Positions 9,070 through 17,224 of a stretch of DNA of 64,000 nucleotides are shown here, piece after piece. Under the pieces are notes generated by a model, which saw only the letters and a program-made list of their open reading frames with translations, had not been told where the DNA came from and ran no database searches. How positions within the stretch are numbered: the first letter of the stretch is position 1; every line of letters begins with the position of its first letter. The stretch lies in NCBI GenBank assembly GCA_030606485.1, contig JAUWGH010000006.1, positions 62,001 through 126,000 on the forward strand, written 5' to 3'. This DNA is from Promethearchaeota archaeon. GTDB lineage: Archaea > Asgardarchaeota > Lokiarchaeia > Sigyniarchaeales > SOKP01. Both the position numbers and the translations under genes were made by a program.

Positions 9070-12000
9070 ATGGAAAAAAAAATTGATATTGATAGAAAAA
9101 TCCCTAAAATCACACTTATTTCAGCTAGTATTTTTATGAAACACATAACCGATGGTATTCAAGAAATTTATAATAAATTAGGCAAAATATTTGAATTTAA
9201 GAGTTATTTTTTAAATGATGTAGATTCTGGAAAAGTCAAGAAAGAGGACTTTATCAAAGAAATCTATGAATCAGAAGTTATGCTCATTGACATTCGTGGA
9301 AATTGTCCTACTGTTGAAATTTTAGTTGAAACCTACAAAGAAATGGAAAATGAAAACCCTGAACTCTTTGAAGAAAAAACTATTGTTGCACTTGTTGGAG
9401 GTAATAGCGAAATTAGGAGGCTTACAAAGATGGGCCCCTTTTTGGCACGAAAAATACCAGCTCCTAAAGGAACAGAATATGGAATTGATGAGATACCCGA
9501 TTTAACTGACGCGGTAAGGTTTGGGCAAAAAATGACTGAAATGATGAAATTATTAGGAAAAATATTACCAATTAAATCGCTTAGACATGCACGTTATTGG
9601 GTGCTAATGATGAACTATTGGGTTTATGGCTTTGCTGGGATGGCTTCAAATCATAAAAATATGATATTATTTCTTTTAAAACAATATTTAGGTTATAAGG
9701 ACTTAGATGTACCAAAACCAGTGAAGATTCCATCTTACGGAATTTATGATATTAAATTGAATAAATATTTTAATAAAATTGAAAATTACTTATCTGAAAA
9801 ACCTCTTAATCCGAGTAAACAAACAATTGGCCTTTTTTATTATGGAGGTCTTTATTTTGAACAATCATTACCTATTGTTGAGGAATTTACTAATTATTTA
9901 TCAGATTATAATATAATTCCCGTGTTTTCAGATATTTTGACTAATGTGGAAGCACATGAGAAATTCTTTTTTAAAAAAGGATTAAAAATTGTTAGTTTAA
10001 TCATAAATCTTCAATATTTTCAACTAAATGGCGGACCTCTGGGAGGTGATGGCTCAGTTACATTAGAATTATTCAAAAAAATGGATATACAACATTTCAA
10101 TCCAATTATTCAATTTGATATGTCTTACGAGGAATATCAAAATTCACAAGAAGGACTTATTCCAATTAATCAAATAATTGCGGTAGTAATGCCCGAATTG
10201 GACGGACGAATCGAAATGCTAACAGTTGGATGTATGAAAAATTTGGGTTATTCAGAAGAGATACATTCAGATGTCTTAGAAGTGGCGCCATTACCAGAAA
10301 ATATTCAATTCACCACTGAAAGAATAAAAAAATGGCTTAATTTACGAGAAAAATTAAATTCCGAGAAAAAAATTGCAATTATTATATATAATTACCCCCC
10401 TGGAGAAGATAAAATAGGAAATGCTGCATATTTAGATGTTTCAGAGTCATTGAGAAATTTATTAAACACATTAATAAAAGAAGGATATACTTTAGAAAGT
10501 TTGCCCGAAGATAAAAACCTTGCAGAAATTTTTATCAAAAATGGTTCTGTTAATAGTCCAAAATATACAAGTGTAGATAATTTTAATGGAAAACTCTTAA
10601 GTAAAGGCAAATATTTAGAGTATTTTAATAGTTTGCCTATTAACCTTCAACAAGAAATCATAGAATTTTGGGGTGAACCAATTGGAAAGATTATGATTGA
10701 AAATTCAAGCATAAAATTACCGATTATTCAACTTAAAAATATTTATATCTGTTTACAGCCTTCCAGAAGTACTGTTTCAGGAGATCCCAATGAGTATCAC
10801 AATAAAAATCTGCCTCCTCATCATCAATATCTTACCTTTTATAGATATATCGAAGATATAATAAAAGCTGATGCGATAATTCACATTGGAACTCATGGTA
10901 CAGAAGAATTTTTACCAGGAAAGGAATGTGCCGGAAACTGTAATGATTATAATCTTAATTTATTAGGGTCCTTACCGAACATATATTATTATCATATAAC
11001 CAATACAAGCGAATCAGCCATCGCGAAAAGAAGGGCAAATGCAGTAATAATTAATCATGCAGGGCCTTCCTTTAAAAATTCTGATTTATATGAAGATCTT
11101 GAAAGACTTGAATCTTTAATCGTAGAATATCAAAATCAATTTTCATTAGGTACTTCTAGCTCCTTTGAATCAGTTAAATCAGAAAGAATTCAAGATCTAG
11201 AAAAAGAAATAGATGAAATTGCAAAAGACTTAAATTTAGAATATAGGAGTATTTCAGAGCTTGAAGATCTCTTGTATAGATATAAAGTCTCAATAATACC
11301 AATGGGGCTACATGTTTTAGGAAAAAATTATAATTTGGAAGAAAAGTTCGATTTAATACTAATGATTCTGATAAATTCTGGTGAAATACCTCCGGCTATC
11401 GAAAATAATGTTTCAAAATTTGGAATTAATGAAAAAGAGCAGTCAGAAAATATAAAAGAGTATCTAATGAATATTATTGAAAAATTATCCTCATTTGTTG
11501 AGATTAACAAGAATATAGTTAAAAAAATTAGTAAGGAATTGGAAACTGAATATGATTTAACTCAAGAAGACCACTATTTAATGATTGAATGGATAGGAAA
11601 TCTCTTGAATAGAATGGATAATTCAATGGAAATGAGTAACATTATCCATGCATTAGAAGGAGGTTATATTGAACCGGGACTTGGAGGAGACCCAATAAGA
11701 TCACCTCATATTTTTCCAACAGGTCGAAATTCTTTTGGATTTGATCCGCGACTTATACCAAACACAACTGCTTATAGGAGAGGAGGAGAAATCGCTGAAA
11801 AATTGATTCAAAATTATAAAAAAGAAAATAATAAATGGCCTGAAACTGTAAGTGTAGTTTTATGGGCTTTCGAAACGATGAAAACCGGTGGTGAAACAGT
11901 AGGGCAAATATTTAACTACTTGGGCGTGAGGGCTGTTAAAAATAAATCTATTTGGACTACTGAACTTGAGGTAATACCGCTTGAAGAATTAAATCATCCT

Positions 12001-12891
12001 CGAATTAACGTTATAACAACTATTTGTGGCATCTTTCGAGACACATTTCCATATATTTTAGATTTAATAAATCATGCAGTTGAATTGGTTTTTGATTTGG
12101 ATGAACCTTTAGAGCAAAATTATGTAAAGAAATCAGCAATGGAATTAAAAGAGCAAGGTGCTGAAAATCCAGAAGCAAGAGTTTTTGGTCCACCTCCAGG
12201 CAAATATAATACAAATTTAACTGATATTATTTCTGCTGGTCAATGGGAAAATGAAAAAGAACTAATCGATGATTACCTTAATAATATGAGCTATGCATAT
12301 ATGCGAAATCAAAAAGTAAAGAGGAGCGTTAAAACATTTTCTGAAAATATAAGAAAAATAAACCTTATGAGTCAGATTCGGGATTCAAGTGAATATCATA
12401 TAACGGATTTAGACCATTATTATGAATTTACCGGTGGATTAGCCAGAACCTATGAAGAACTAAGTGGTAAAAAGGCTAATATATATATTGCGGATACCTC
12501 CAGTAAAAAAATTAAAGTTGATACCATAGAAAAAAGCATAAAAGAGGGAGCAATTACAAGAACTTTAAATCCTCGCTGGATTAAAGGGCTGTTAGTTCAT
12601 AAATACCATGGAGGACAAAAAATTGCAGAAAAAGTTGAAAATATATTAGGTTTGGCTGCAACAACACATAGTGTGGATAATTGGATTTGGGATAAATCAT
12701 ACGAACAATACTTCGAAAATGAAGAAATACGAGAGGCATTGATTGAAAATAATAGGTTTGCTATGATGGATATTATAAAAAATATGCTCCAAGCGGACCA
12801 AAGAGGTTATTGGGATGCACCTGAGGAAAAGATTGATAACCTAAAGAAGCTATTCCTAGAACTAGAAAATTGGGTTGAAATGACATATTAA
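9070..12891 (+). CDS. cobN: Cobaltochelatase CobN / Mg-chelatase BchH-like large subunit
   Basis: Porphyrin- or corrin-binding large subunit of a class I chelatase. The 1273-aa length is typical of CobN/BchH. Diagnostic blocks are NYPPGEDKIGNAAYLD, DAIIHIGTHGTEEFLPGKE (about 602-620), ALEGGYIEPGLGGDPIRSP and VVLWAFETMKTGGETVGQ. It directly follows the BchI/BchD fusion gene, separated by a T-rich 20-nt spacer. Corrinoid demand fits the Wood-Ljungdahl-type genes elsewhere in the window, so cobalt is the likelier metal. Magnesium or another late tetrapyrrole substrate cannot be excluded because no other cobalamin genes are adjacent. Confidence 0.9.
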   Translation: MEKKIDIDRKIPKITLISASIFMKHITDGIQEIYNKLGKIFEFKSYFLNDVDSGKVKKEDFIKEIYESEVMLIDIRGNCPTVEILVETYKEMENENPELFEEKTIVALVGGNSEIRRLTKMGPFLARKIPAPKGTEYGIDEIPDLTDAVRFGQKMTEMMKLLGKILPIKSLRHARYWVLMMNYWVYGFAGMASNHKNMILFLLKQYLGYKDLDVPKPVKIPSYGIYDIKLNKYFNKIENYLSEKPLNPSKQTIGLFYYGGLYFEQSLPIVEEFTNYLSDYNIIPVFSDILTNVEAHEKFFFKKGLKIVSLIINLQYFQLNGGPLGGDGSVTLELFKKMDIQHFNPIIQFDMSYEEYQNSQEGLIPINQIIAVVMPELDGRIEMLTVGCMKNLGYSEEIHSDVLEVAPLPENIQFTTERIKKWLNLREKLNSEKKIAIIIYNYPPGEDKIGNAAYLDVSESLRNLLNTLIKEGYTLESLPEDKNLAEIFIKNGSVNSPKYTSVDNFNGKLLSKGKYLEYFNSLPINLQQEIIEFWGEPIGKIMIENSSIKLPIIQLKNIYICLQPSRSTVSGDPNEYHNKNLPPHHQYLTFYRYIEDIIKADAIIHIGTHGTEEFLPGKECAGNCNDYNLNLLGSLPNIYYYHITNTSESAIAKRRANAVIINHAGPSFKNSDLYEDLERLESLIVEYQNQFSLGTSSSFESVKSERIQDLEKEIDEIAKDLNLEYRSISELEDLLYRYKVSIIPMGLHVLGKNYNLEEKFDLILMILINSGEIPPAIENNVSKFGINEKEQSENIKEYLMNIIEKLSSFVEINKNIVKKISKELETEYDLTQEDHYLMIEWIGNLLNRMDNSMEMSNIIHALEGGYIEPGLGGDPIRSPHIFPTGRNSFGFDPRLIPNTTAYRRGGEIAEKLIQNYKKENNKWPETVSVVLWAFETMKTGGETVGQIFNYLGVRAVKNKSIWTTELEVIPLEELNHPRINVITTICGIFRDTFPYILDLINHAVELVFDLDEPLEQNYVKKSAMELKEQGAENPEARVFGPPPGKYNTNLTDIISAGQWENEKELIDDYLNNMSYAYMRNQKVKRSVKTFSENIRKINLMSQIRDSSEYHITDLDHYYEFTGGLARTYEELSGKKANIYIADTSSKKIKVDTIEKSIKEGAITRTLNPRWIKGLLVHKYHGGQKIAEKVENILGLAATTHSVDNWIWDKSYEQYFENEEIREALIENNRFAMMDIIKNMLQADQRGYWDAPEEKIDNLKKLFLELENWVEMTY

Positions 12892-12905
12892 ATTAGAATA
12901 AAAAA

Positions 12906-13220
12906 TTATGTTAATTTTTTGAAAAGAGCTTGGAATTCTGCTTTAACATTTGATAATCCAAGGGTTCCAAGTAAATGTATAGATCTTTTATTTAAGGAAT
13001 AAAAAGAGCGTTGTTCATTACGTTTATATTCTTTTCTCTTTTCATTTTTAATGAAATTTTTCTCTCTCAGTATTTTTAGATGATAGTTTAATTTATTTTC
13101 TTGGACAGATGATAACAAATTTTTCAATTGGCTGAAAGATAAAGGTTGTTCACTTGCAAAGAGAGTTAGAAGAATTTTATATCGTGTCTTTTCGGAAATG
13201 ATTTCTAAATCTTTTCTCAC
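12906..13220 (-). CDS. ArsR-like winged-helix transcriptional regulator
   Basis: A 104-aa single-domain DNA-binding protein. Helix-turn-helix residues run from RYKILLTLF through LSFSQLKNLL to the recognition helix ENKLNYHLKILREKNFI (about 42-58), followed by a basic beta-wing (KNEKRKEYKRNEQRSFYSL). No cysteine pair for a metal sensor is visible. The GTG start lacks a strong ribosome binding site. The gene converges with cobN (15-nt gap) and diverges from the gene at 13420, across a region with an inverted repeat that could be its own operator. Confidence 0.8.
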   Translation of the reverse strand: MRKDLEIISEKTRYKILLTLFASEQPLSFSQLKNLLSSVQENKLNYHLKILREKNFIKNEKRKEYKRNEQRSFYSLNKRSIHLLGTLGLSNVKAEFQALFKKLT

Positions 13221-13326
13221 ATTCTCAAAGTTTTTGGGGGTCTGTATTTTTTCTCACTCCTATGGTTTTTAAAAAAAGTTTCATTGTTTTCTAAGTAAAA
13301 TATGAAAAAATTAATATTTAAATTTA

Positions 13327-13344
13327 ACTCAAATCTGATTGAGT
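13327..13344. promoter_or_regulatory. Inverted repeat between divergent genes, candidate operator
   Basis: Perfect 6-bp arms ACTCAA (13327-13332) and TTGAGT (13339-13344) with a 6-nt spacer lie just downstream of a TATA-like TATTTAAATTT. The site is between the winged-helix gene (minus) and the small Rossmann-like gene (plus). The spacing suits a dimeric winged-helix repressor such as the neighbouring one. Confidence 0.4.
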
Positions 13345-13419
13345 CAATTCATTTCAACATATAATAATTCAAAAGGATCAATGAATTTATAACCAATTTC
13401 ATATAATAAAGGCAAAAAA

Positions 13420-13917
13420 ATGGAAATCTCACATGATGACACATGGGAACAATTCTTAGATGAATTTCTAGAGATATTCTCTGGCGATGGATTTTTTAAG
13501 CATAAAATTTTCATATGCGGCTCATATATAAATGAAAACTTTGCGAATTTAAAAGAAATTCAAAATATAATTAATACTAATAGGAATTTGTTAGGTTTTT
13601 TTGAGAATCAATTTAAGAGAACTCATAATGAAAATTTGGTGTTTAAATTCGATTTATTAGCGAAATTTTCTGAAGAGATACTCATAGTAATTGAGCATGA
13701 TAAGGGTGGACATATGGTAGAGATGGGAATAATTATTGCAATAGAAGAATTTCTAAAAAAAACAAAAGTGTTTGTGCTAAAAGATGCTCCGATTACCTAT
13801 ATGTTAAAAAGTGGTGGACTTTTATCTCCATTTTTTTCCGAAGAAAAGAATTTATATTATTTTCGGAATAATGATGATTTGAAATCTATCGTGTTAAAAT
13901 TATATAGCATGAAATAA
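13420..13917 (+). CDS. Uncharacterised protein, nucleoside-deoxyribosyltransferase/TIR-like Rossmann fold suspected
   Basis: A 165-aa soluble protein not assignable with certainty. The layout is an N-terminal strand HKIFICGSYI, a central strand-loop SEEILIVIEHDKGGHMVEMGIIIA, then KKTKVFVLKDAP. This resembles nucleoside 2-deoxyribosyltransferase or TIR-like folds, in which an acidic residue and a 'G..VE.G' loop contact the nucleotide. The Glu in MVEMG (residue 107) would be the catalytic candidate. It is divergent from the winged-helix regulator and may be regulated by it. The function is unknown. Confidence 0.6.
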   Translation: MEISHDDTWEQFLDEFLEIFSGDGFFKHKIFICGSYINENFANLKEIQNIINTNRNLLGFFENQFKRTHNENLVFKFDLLAKFSEEILIVIEHDKGGHMVEMGIIIAIEEFLKKTKVFVLKDAPITYMLKSGGLLSPFFSEEKNLYYFRNNDDLKSIVLKLYSMK

Positions 13918-14026
13918 CTTATCTTTTAAAAGTGTTTTGAAGTTATTTTTATTTAATTCTAATTAATAAATATCATAAATTATTATCTTAATCACTTAAA
14001 AAATTTTTAAATATTATTTTATCAAT

Positions 14027-14052
14027 CTTGGACACCAAGTTATATAATAACT
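14027..14052 (+). promoter_or_regulatory. Two abutting palindromes upstream of the cyclase gene
   Basis: CTTGG-ACA-CCAAG (14027-14039) is followed with a 2-nt overlap by AGTTAT-ATA-ATAACT (14038-14052). Both have perfect arms and a 3-nt centre. They lie between a TATA-like TTTTTAAATATT (14004-14015) and the ATG at 14067, around the expected transcription start. This is a typical repressor site position. Confidence 0.4.
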
Positions 14053-14066
14053 AAGGTAGTTAAAAA

Positions 14067-14876
14067 ATGTCGAAAAAAGTTAAATATATTGATTTGTCAA
14101 TACCTATAGCAAATGATACATTATGTGATCCTCCACTCACGACGCCTAAAATTGAATATAGCGATCATATTAGAGGAGCTGAAGAAATGGCTTTCGCATT
14201 TCCAAAATTGAAACCTGAAGAGCACTTACCCGATGGAAAAGGATGGGCGACTGAATTAATTACTCTATCAACCCATAGCGGGTCCCATATGGACGCTCCA
14301 TGGCATTATGCTCCTTTGCAAGATAGAGAGATTGGGGAAAGAAAGGCAATGACAATCGATGAAATTCCACTGGAATGGTGTGTAGGACCTTTAATTGTTC
14401 TTGATTGTACCGATTTTGAAGAAGGTTATGTAATGACACCAGAAGATATAGATCAAAAATTAAATCAAATAAACCATAAATTACAGGAAGGAGATATCGT
14501 TTGTGTTCATACTAATGCTCCGAAATATTTTGGGACCAGAGAATATATAAATCATGGAGTAGGTGTTGGAAAAGAAGCAACATTACATATTGTTAGACAA
14601 GGCGTGCACGTAGTTGGAATCGATGCCTGGACGTGGGACGCTCCGTTTTTGATTACAGCGAAAAAATGGAAGAAATCAGTTAAAGAGAAAAAACCCGATC
14701 CCAGTATAATATGGGAGGGTCATTTTGCTGGTATCGAATTAGGATATTTCCAAATGGAAAAATTAACAAACTTAGACAAAGTTCCTCCCGTGGGAGCCAC
14801 GATTTATTGCTTTCCTATAAAAATAACCGGAGCTAGCGGAGGATGGGTGCGTGCAGTGGCAACAATACCTAAGTAA
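14067..14876 (+). CDS. Cyclase-family (kynurenine formamidase-like) metal hydrolase
   Basis: Member of the cyclase/kynurenine formamidase-like superfamily, metal-dependent amidohydrolases acting on small amides or lactones. The signature metal site is THSGSHMDAPWHYAP (about 72-86), matching the H-x-G-T-H-x-D-x-P-x-H pattern with Ser in place of Thr. N-terminal DLSIPIANDT and C-terminal GASGGWVRAVA are also family features. At 269 aa it is full length. No tryptophan or other pathway genes are adjacent, so the substrate is unknown. It is preceded by two palindromes that suggest dedicated control. Confidence 0.85.
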   Translation: MSKKVKYIDLSIPIANDTLCDPPLTTPKIEYSDHIRGAEEMAFAFPKLKPEEHLPDGKGWATELITLSTHSGSHMDAPWHYAPLQDREIGERKAMTIDEIPLEWCVGPLIVLDCTDFEEGYVMTPEDIDQKLNQINHKLQEGDIVCVHTNAPKYFGTREYINHGVGVGKEATLHIVRQGVHVVGIDAWTWDAPFLITAKKWKKSVKEKKPDPSIIWEGHFAGIELGYFQMEKLTNLDKVPPVGATIYCFPIKITGASGGWVRAVATIPK

Positions 14877-14890
14877 TTTTCAATAATAAA

Positions 14891-14897
14891 TTTTTTT
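14891..14897 (+). terminator. T-tract between convergent genes
   Basis: A seven-T run 14 nt after the cyclase stop codon could end its transcript. It overlaps the stop codon of the convergent hot-dog gene, so the two transcripts would overlap at their ends. Confidence 0.35.
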
Positions 14898-15330
14898 ACT
14901 TATTATTTATAAAAATAAGATTTATAATACCATTCATCACTGTTTCCCCACTTAATTTTTCAACTAAATACTTGCAGATTATTATCTTTTTATTACCAAC
15001 ATTCTGGATCTCCACAATTTTTCCCTTATAAACTATTTCCTCATCAATATAAACAGGTTTTTCAAATTGCATGGTAATACTTTTTATTAATTTTATATCA
15101 TCAACCCAATCAATTATCCACTTGGTGATAAAAGAAAATAAAAAATTACCAGCAATAACAATATTATCAAAACCCAATTTTTTAGCATAATTTAAATTCA
15201 AATGAAGCGGATTAATCTCATGAATCAATCTATTATACTTTCCGTATACTTTTTTTTCAATTTTTACTTTAAACGGAGGTATTTCTTGGCCAATTTCAAT
15301 ATTAATTGGATTTTTACTTTTCAATTTCAT
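14896..15330 (-). CDS. MaoC-like hot-dog dehydratase, C-terminal half type
   Basis: A 144-aa hot-dog-fold protein of the MaoC/R-specific hydratase group. The motif YNRLIHEINPLHLNLNYAKKLGFDNIVIAGNF matches the hydratase-2 pattern D-x-N-P-x-H, with Glu-Ile-Asn-Pro-Leu-His here (about 37-42). The start overlaps the stop of the upstream hot-dog gene by 4 nt (ATGA), implying translational coupling. The two probably make a heterodimer equivalent to one double hot-dog enzyme, hydrating enoyl-CoA or dehydrating hydroxyacyl-CoA. The substrate is not readable. Confidence 0.75.
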   Translation of the reverse strand: MKLKSKNPINIEIGQEIPPFKVKIEKKVYGKYNRLIHEINPLHLNLNYAKKLGFDNIVIAGNFLFSFITKWIIDWVDDIKLIKSITMQFEKPVYIDEEIVYKGKIVEIQNVGNKKIIICKYLVEKLSGETVMNGIINLIFINNK

Positions 15331-15830
15331 CTATCACCAGCCAATTTAATAAAAAATTCATGATTATCTATCGCATAAATAGTATCATTCTCGTCTAAAA
15401 TAAATGTTTTAAAAACGACAGAATAATATGTTCCTTTTTTACCTGTTTTTTTAACCGGTTCCGTTAAATCAATTTTTACTTTATATTTTTTATTCAATAA
15501 CATGGGACTATAAAATTCAACTTCCGAACTTGTATGTATAACTCCCGTAGCAAATTTTTGATAAAATTCAGGCCCAATTATAATAAAAAATTGACTTATT
15601 GCCCTGTTAGTTATGCTCATAAAATAACCCGGTGGGATTAATCTTCCTTTATAGCCCGTTTTTATTGCTACTGCATCATCTAGGTAAATTGAATTATTAT
15701 CATCAATCAACTCACAGAATTTATTGATTTCTCTCTCATCTATGTCAATCTCTTGAGTTCCCATTTCTCTTACTACTTCTTTTATTCGAGTCTTAAATTT
15801 TTTTACTAATTGAGTTTTACTTCCCGCCAT
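15327..15830 (-). CDS. MaoC N-terminal-like (FAS1-type) hot-dog protein
   Basis: A 167-aa protein resembling the N-terminal dehydratase half of MaoC-like double hot-dog enzymes. It has INKFCELIDDNNSIYLDDAVAIKTGYKGRLIPPGYF, the usual 'Y.D...A...GY....PP' signature, then VIHTSSEVEFYSPMLLNKKYKV. Its stop overlaps the start of the C-terminal-half gene by 4 nt. Splitting one double hot-dog hydratase over two coupled genes is known in archaea and actinobacteria. A role in polyketide or isoprenoid/fatty-acyl metabolism is possible, and the isoprenoid-reductase-like gene lies just across the divergent promoter. Confidence 0.75.
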   Translation of the reverse strand: MAGSKTQLVKKFKTRIKEVVREMGTQEIDIDEREINKFCELIDDNNSIYLDDAVAIKTGYKGRLIPPGYFMSITNRAISQFFIIIGPEFYQKFATGVIHTSSEVEFYSPMLLNKKYKVKIDLTEPVKKTGKKGTYYSVVFKTFILDENDTIYAIDNHEFFIKLAGDR

Positions 15831-15921
15831 TATTTTACTTCTGTTAAATAATTGGATAATTTAATAAAAATTAAATTTAGATATTTAAAAAAATTCTTTA
15901 TCTAACTTATTTGATAAATGG

Positions 15922-15933
15922 ATTCTATAGAAT
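15922..15933. promoter_or_regulatory. 12-bp perfect palindrome between divergent operons
   Basis: ATTCTATAGAAT reads identically on both strands. It lies between the hot-dog pair (minus) and the flavoprotein gene (plus), 73 nt before the latter's ATG and upstream of its T/A-rich TATA region. It is a candidate operator for either side, although a 12-bp palindrome can arise by chance in AT-rich DNA. Confidence 0.25.
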
Positions 15934-16005
15934 TTTTTTTATTTAATATTTATACTTTTTTTTCTGAAATATAAATATATAATTAAGAAAAAAGAAAAAA
16001 AATAT

Positions 16006-17193
16006 ATGTTTGATGTAATAATTTCAGGAGCAGGACCAGCAGGGTCAAAATGTGCCGAAATTTTGGCTAAAAATGGTTTTAAAGTAGCTCTAATTGAAAG
16101 AGATATTAGTTGGCGAAAACCTGGTGGCGGAGGTTTAAGTGTAAGGCTTTTTAAATATTACCCTCAATTAAGAAGCTTAAATCTTCATAAAAAGCACACA
16201 ATGAAGATGTATTCCGCTGATTTTCATAAATTGGAATATAAATATAAAGGATTTGAGGATTACTCAGTAGTAATGGATCGATTGGAATTAGATAATTTGA
16301 TGAGAGAAGTTGCAGTTGACGCTGGGGCAGAACTCTTTGATAAAAATCTTTCGTTTGATTTTATAACTAAAAACCAAAAGAAAATTGGAATTAAAACAAA
16401 AACATCTTTAGGGATGAAAGAATATTTTGGAAAAGTGATTATCATTGCTGATGGAATGAGTTCTAAATTGGCAATAAAATCTGGTTTAAGAAAACGTTGG
16501 AAAACCGAAGACTTAGGTATATCAAAATGTGCAATAATGGAAGGGGAAAATTCAATGGATATTAATACCGTATATTTTTTTTACAAACCATTTTATGGCT
16601 ATGGCTGGATTTTTCCTATTGATGAAAAACGCTTTAATATTGGTGTTATCACATTCTATGAAGATAATTATAATTATAATCCAAATAAACTTTATAATGA
16701 TTTCTTAAAAGAACCAAAAGTAAAAAAATTATTATATAAATCAGATTATAAACAAATTTGGATGAGCTCTTTTCCCTTACCAAGTACAGGAGTATTAGAG
16801 AAAAGTTTATATGGAAATAATTTAATGATCGTGGGTGATGCTGCAGGTTTTACATCTCCAATAAGTGGAGAAGGGCTACATGCTTGTGTAGTATCTGGAA
16901 ATATTGCAGCTGAAACAGCGATTAATGCTTTTGAAGTAGAAGACTTCTCTGAAAAGGCACTAAAAAAATACAAGTTTAATGCAAATATAAAAAAAATAAT
17001 AAGGAATTTTAAATTAAAGCGCTCGCTTGCAGATTTTTTTTATGAAAAAGAGGGGAGCAATCTAAATACAATTTTTAAGTTGGCTGAAAACGATTTAAAA
17101 TTTAGAAAAACGGTTACAGATATCTTTTTATTTAACGCGACTCCTCCAAAAGACTTTTTTTCAAGAATTAAAAATGCAAATTTTAAATTTTAA
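16006..17193 (+). CDS. Geranylgeranyl reductase-family flavoprotein
   Basis: FAD-dependent oxidoreductase of the geranylgeranyl reductase/digeranylgeranylglycerophospholipid reductase type, which saturates isoprenoid chains of archaeal lipids. Residues 1-34 are the FAD dinucleotide fold (VIISGAGPAGSKCAEILAKNG...ALIER). The second FAD motif is MIVGDAAGFTSPISGEGLHAC (about 275-295). The PxxYxWxFP-like element appears as YGYGWIFPIDEKRFNIGV. At 395 aa it is full length. It may act on lipids, menaquinone side chains or other polyprenyls. No lipid genes are adjacent. Confidence 0.85.
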   Translation: MFDVIISGAGPAGSKCAEILAKNGFKVALIERDISWRKPGGGGLSVRLFKYYPQLRSLNLHKKHTMKMYSADFHKLEYKYKGFEDYSVVMDRLELDNLMREVAVDAGAELFDKNLSFDFITKNQKKIGIKTKTSLGMKEYFGKVIIIADGMSSKLAIKSGLRKRWKTEDLGISKCAIMEGENSMDINTVYFFYKPFYGYGWIFPIDEKRFNIGVITFYEDNYNYNPNKLYNDFLKEPKVKKLLYKSDYKQIWMSSFPLPSTGVLEKSLYGNNLMIVGDAAGFTSPISGEGLHACVVSGNIAAETAINAFEVEDFSEKALKKYKFNANIKKIIRNFKLKRSLADFFYEKEGSNLNTIFKLAENDLKFRKTVTDIFLFNATPPKDFFSRIKNANFKF

Positions 17194-17213
17194 TTTTTTT
17201 TTATTAAAAAAAA
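17194..17213. terminator. Bidirectional T/A-tract terminator
   Basis: A nine-T run (17194-17202) is followed after three bases by an eight-A run (17206-17213). It sits directly between the ends of the convergent flavoprotein and aminotransferase genes and so offers a U-tract to both transcripts. Confidence 0.5.
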
Positions 17214-17224
17214 GTAATAATAAT

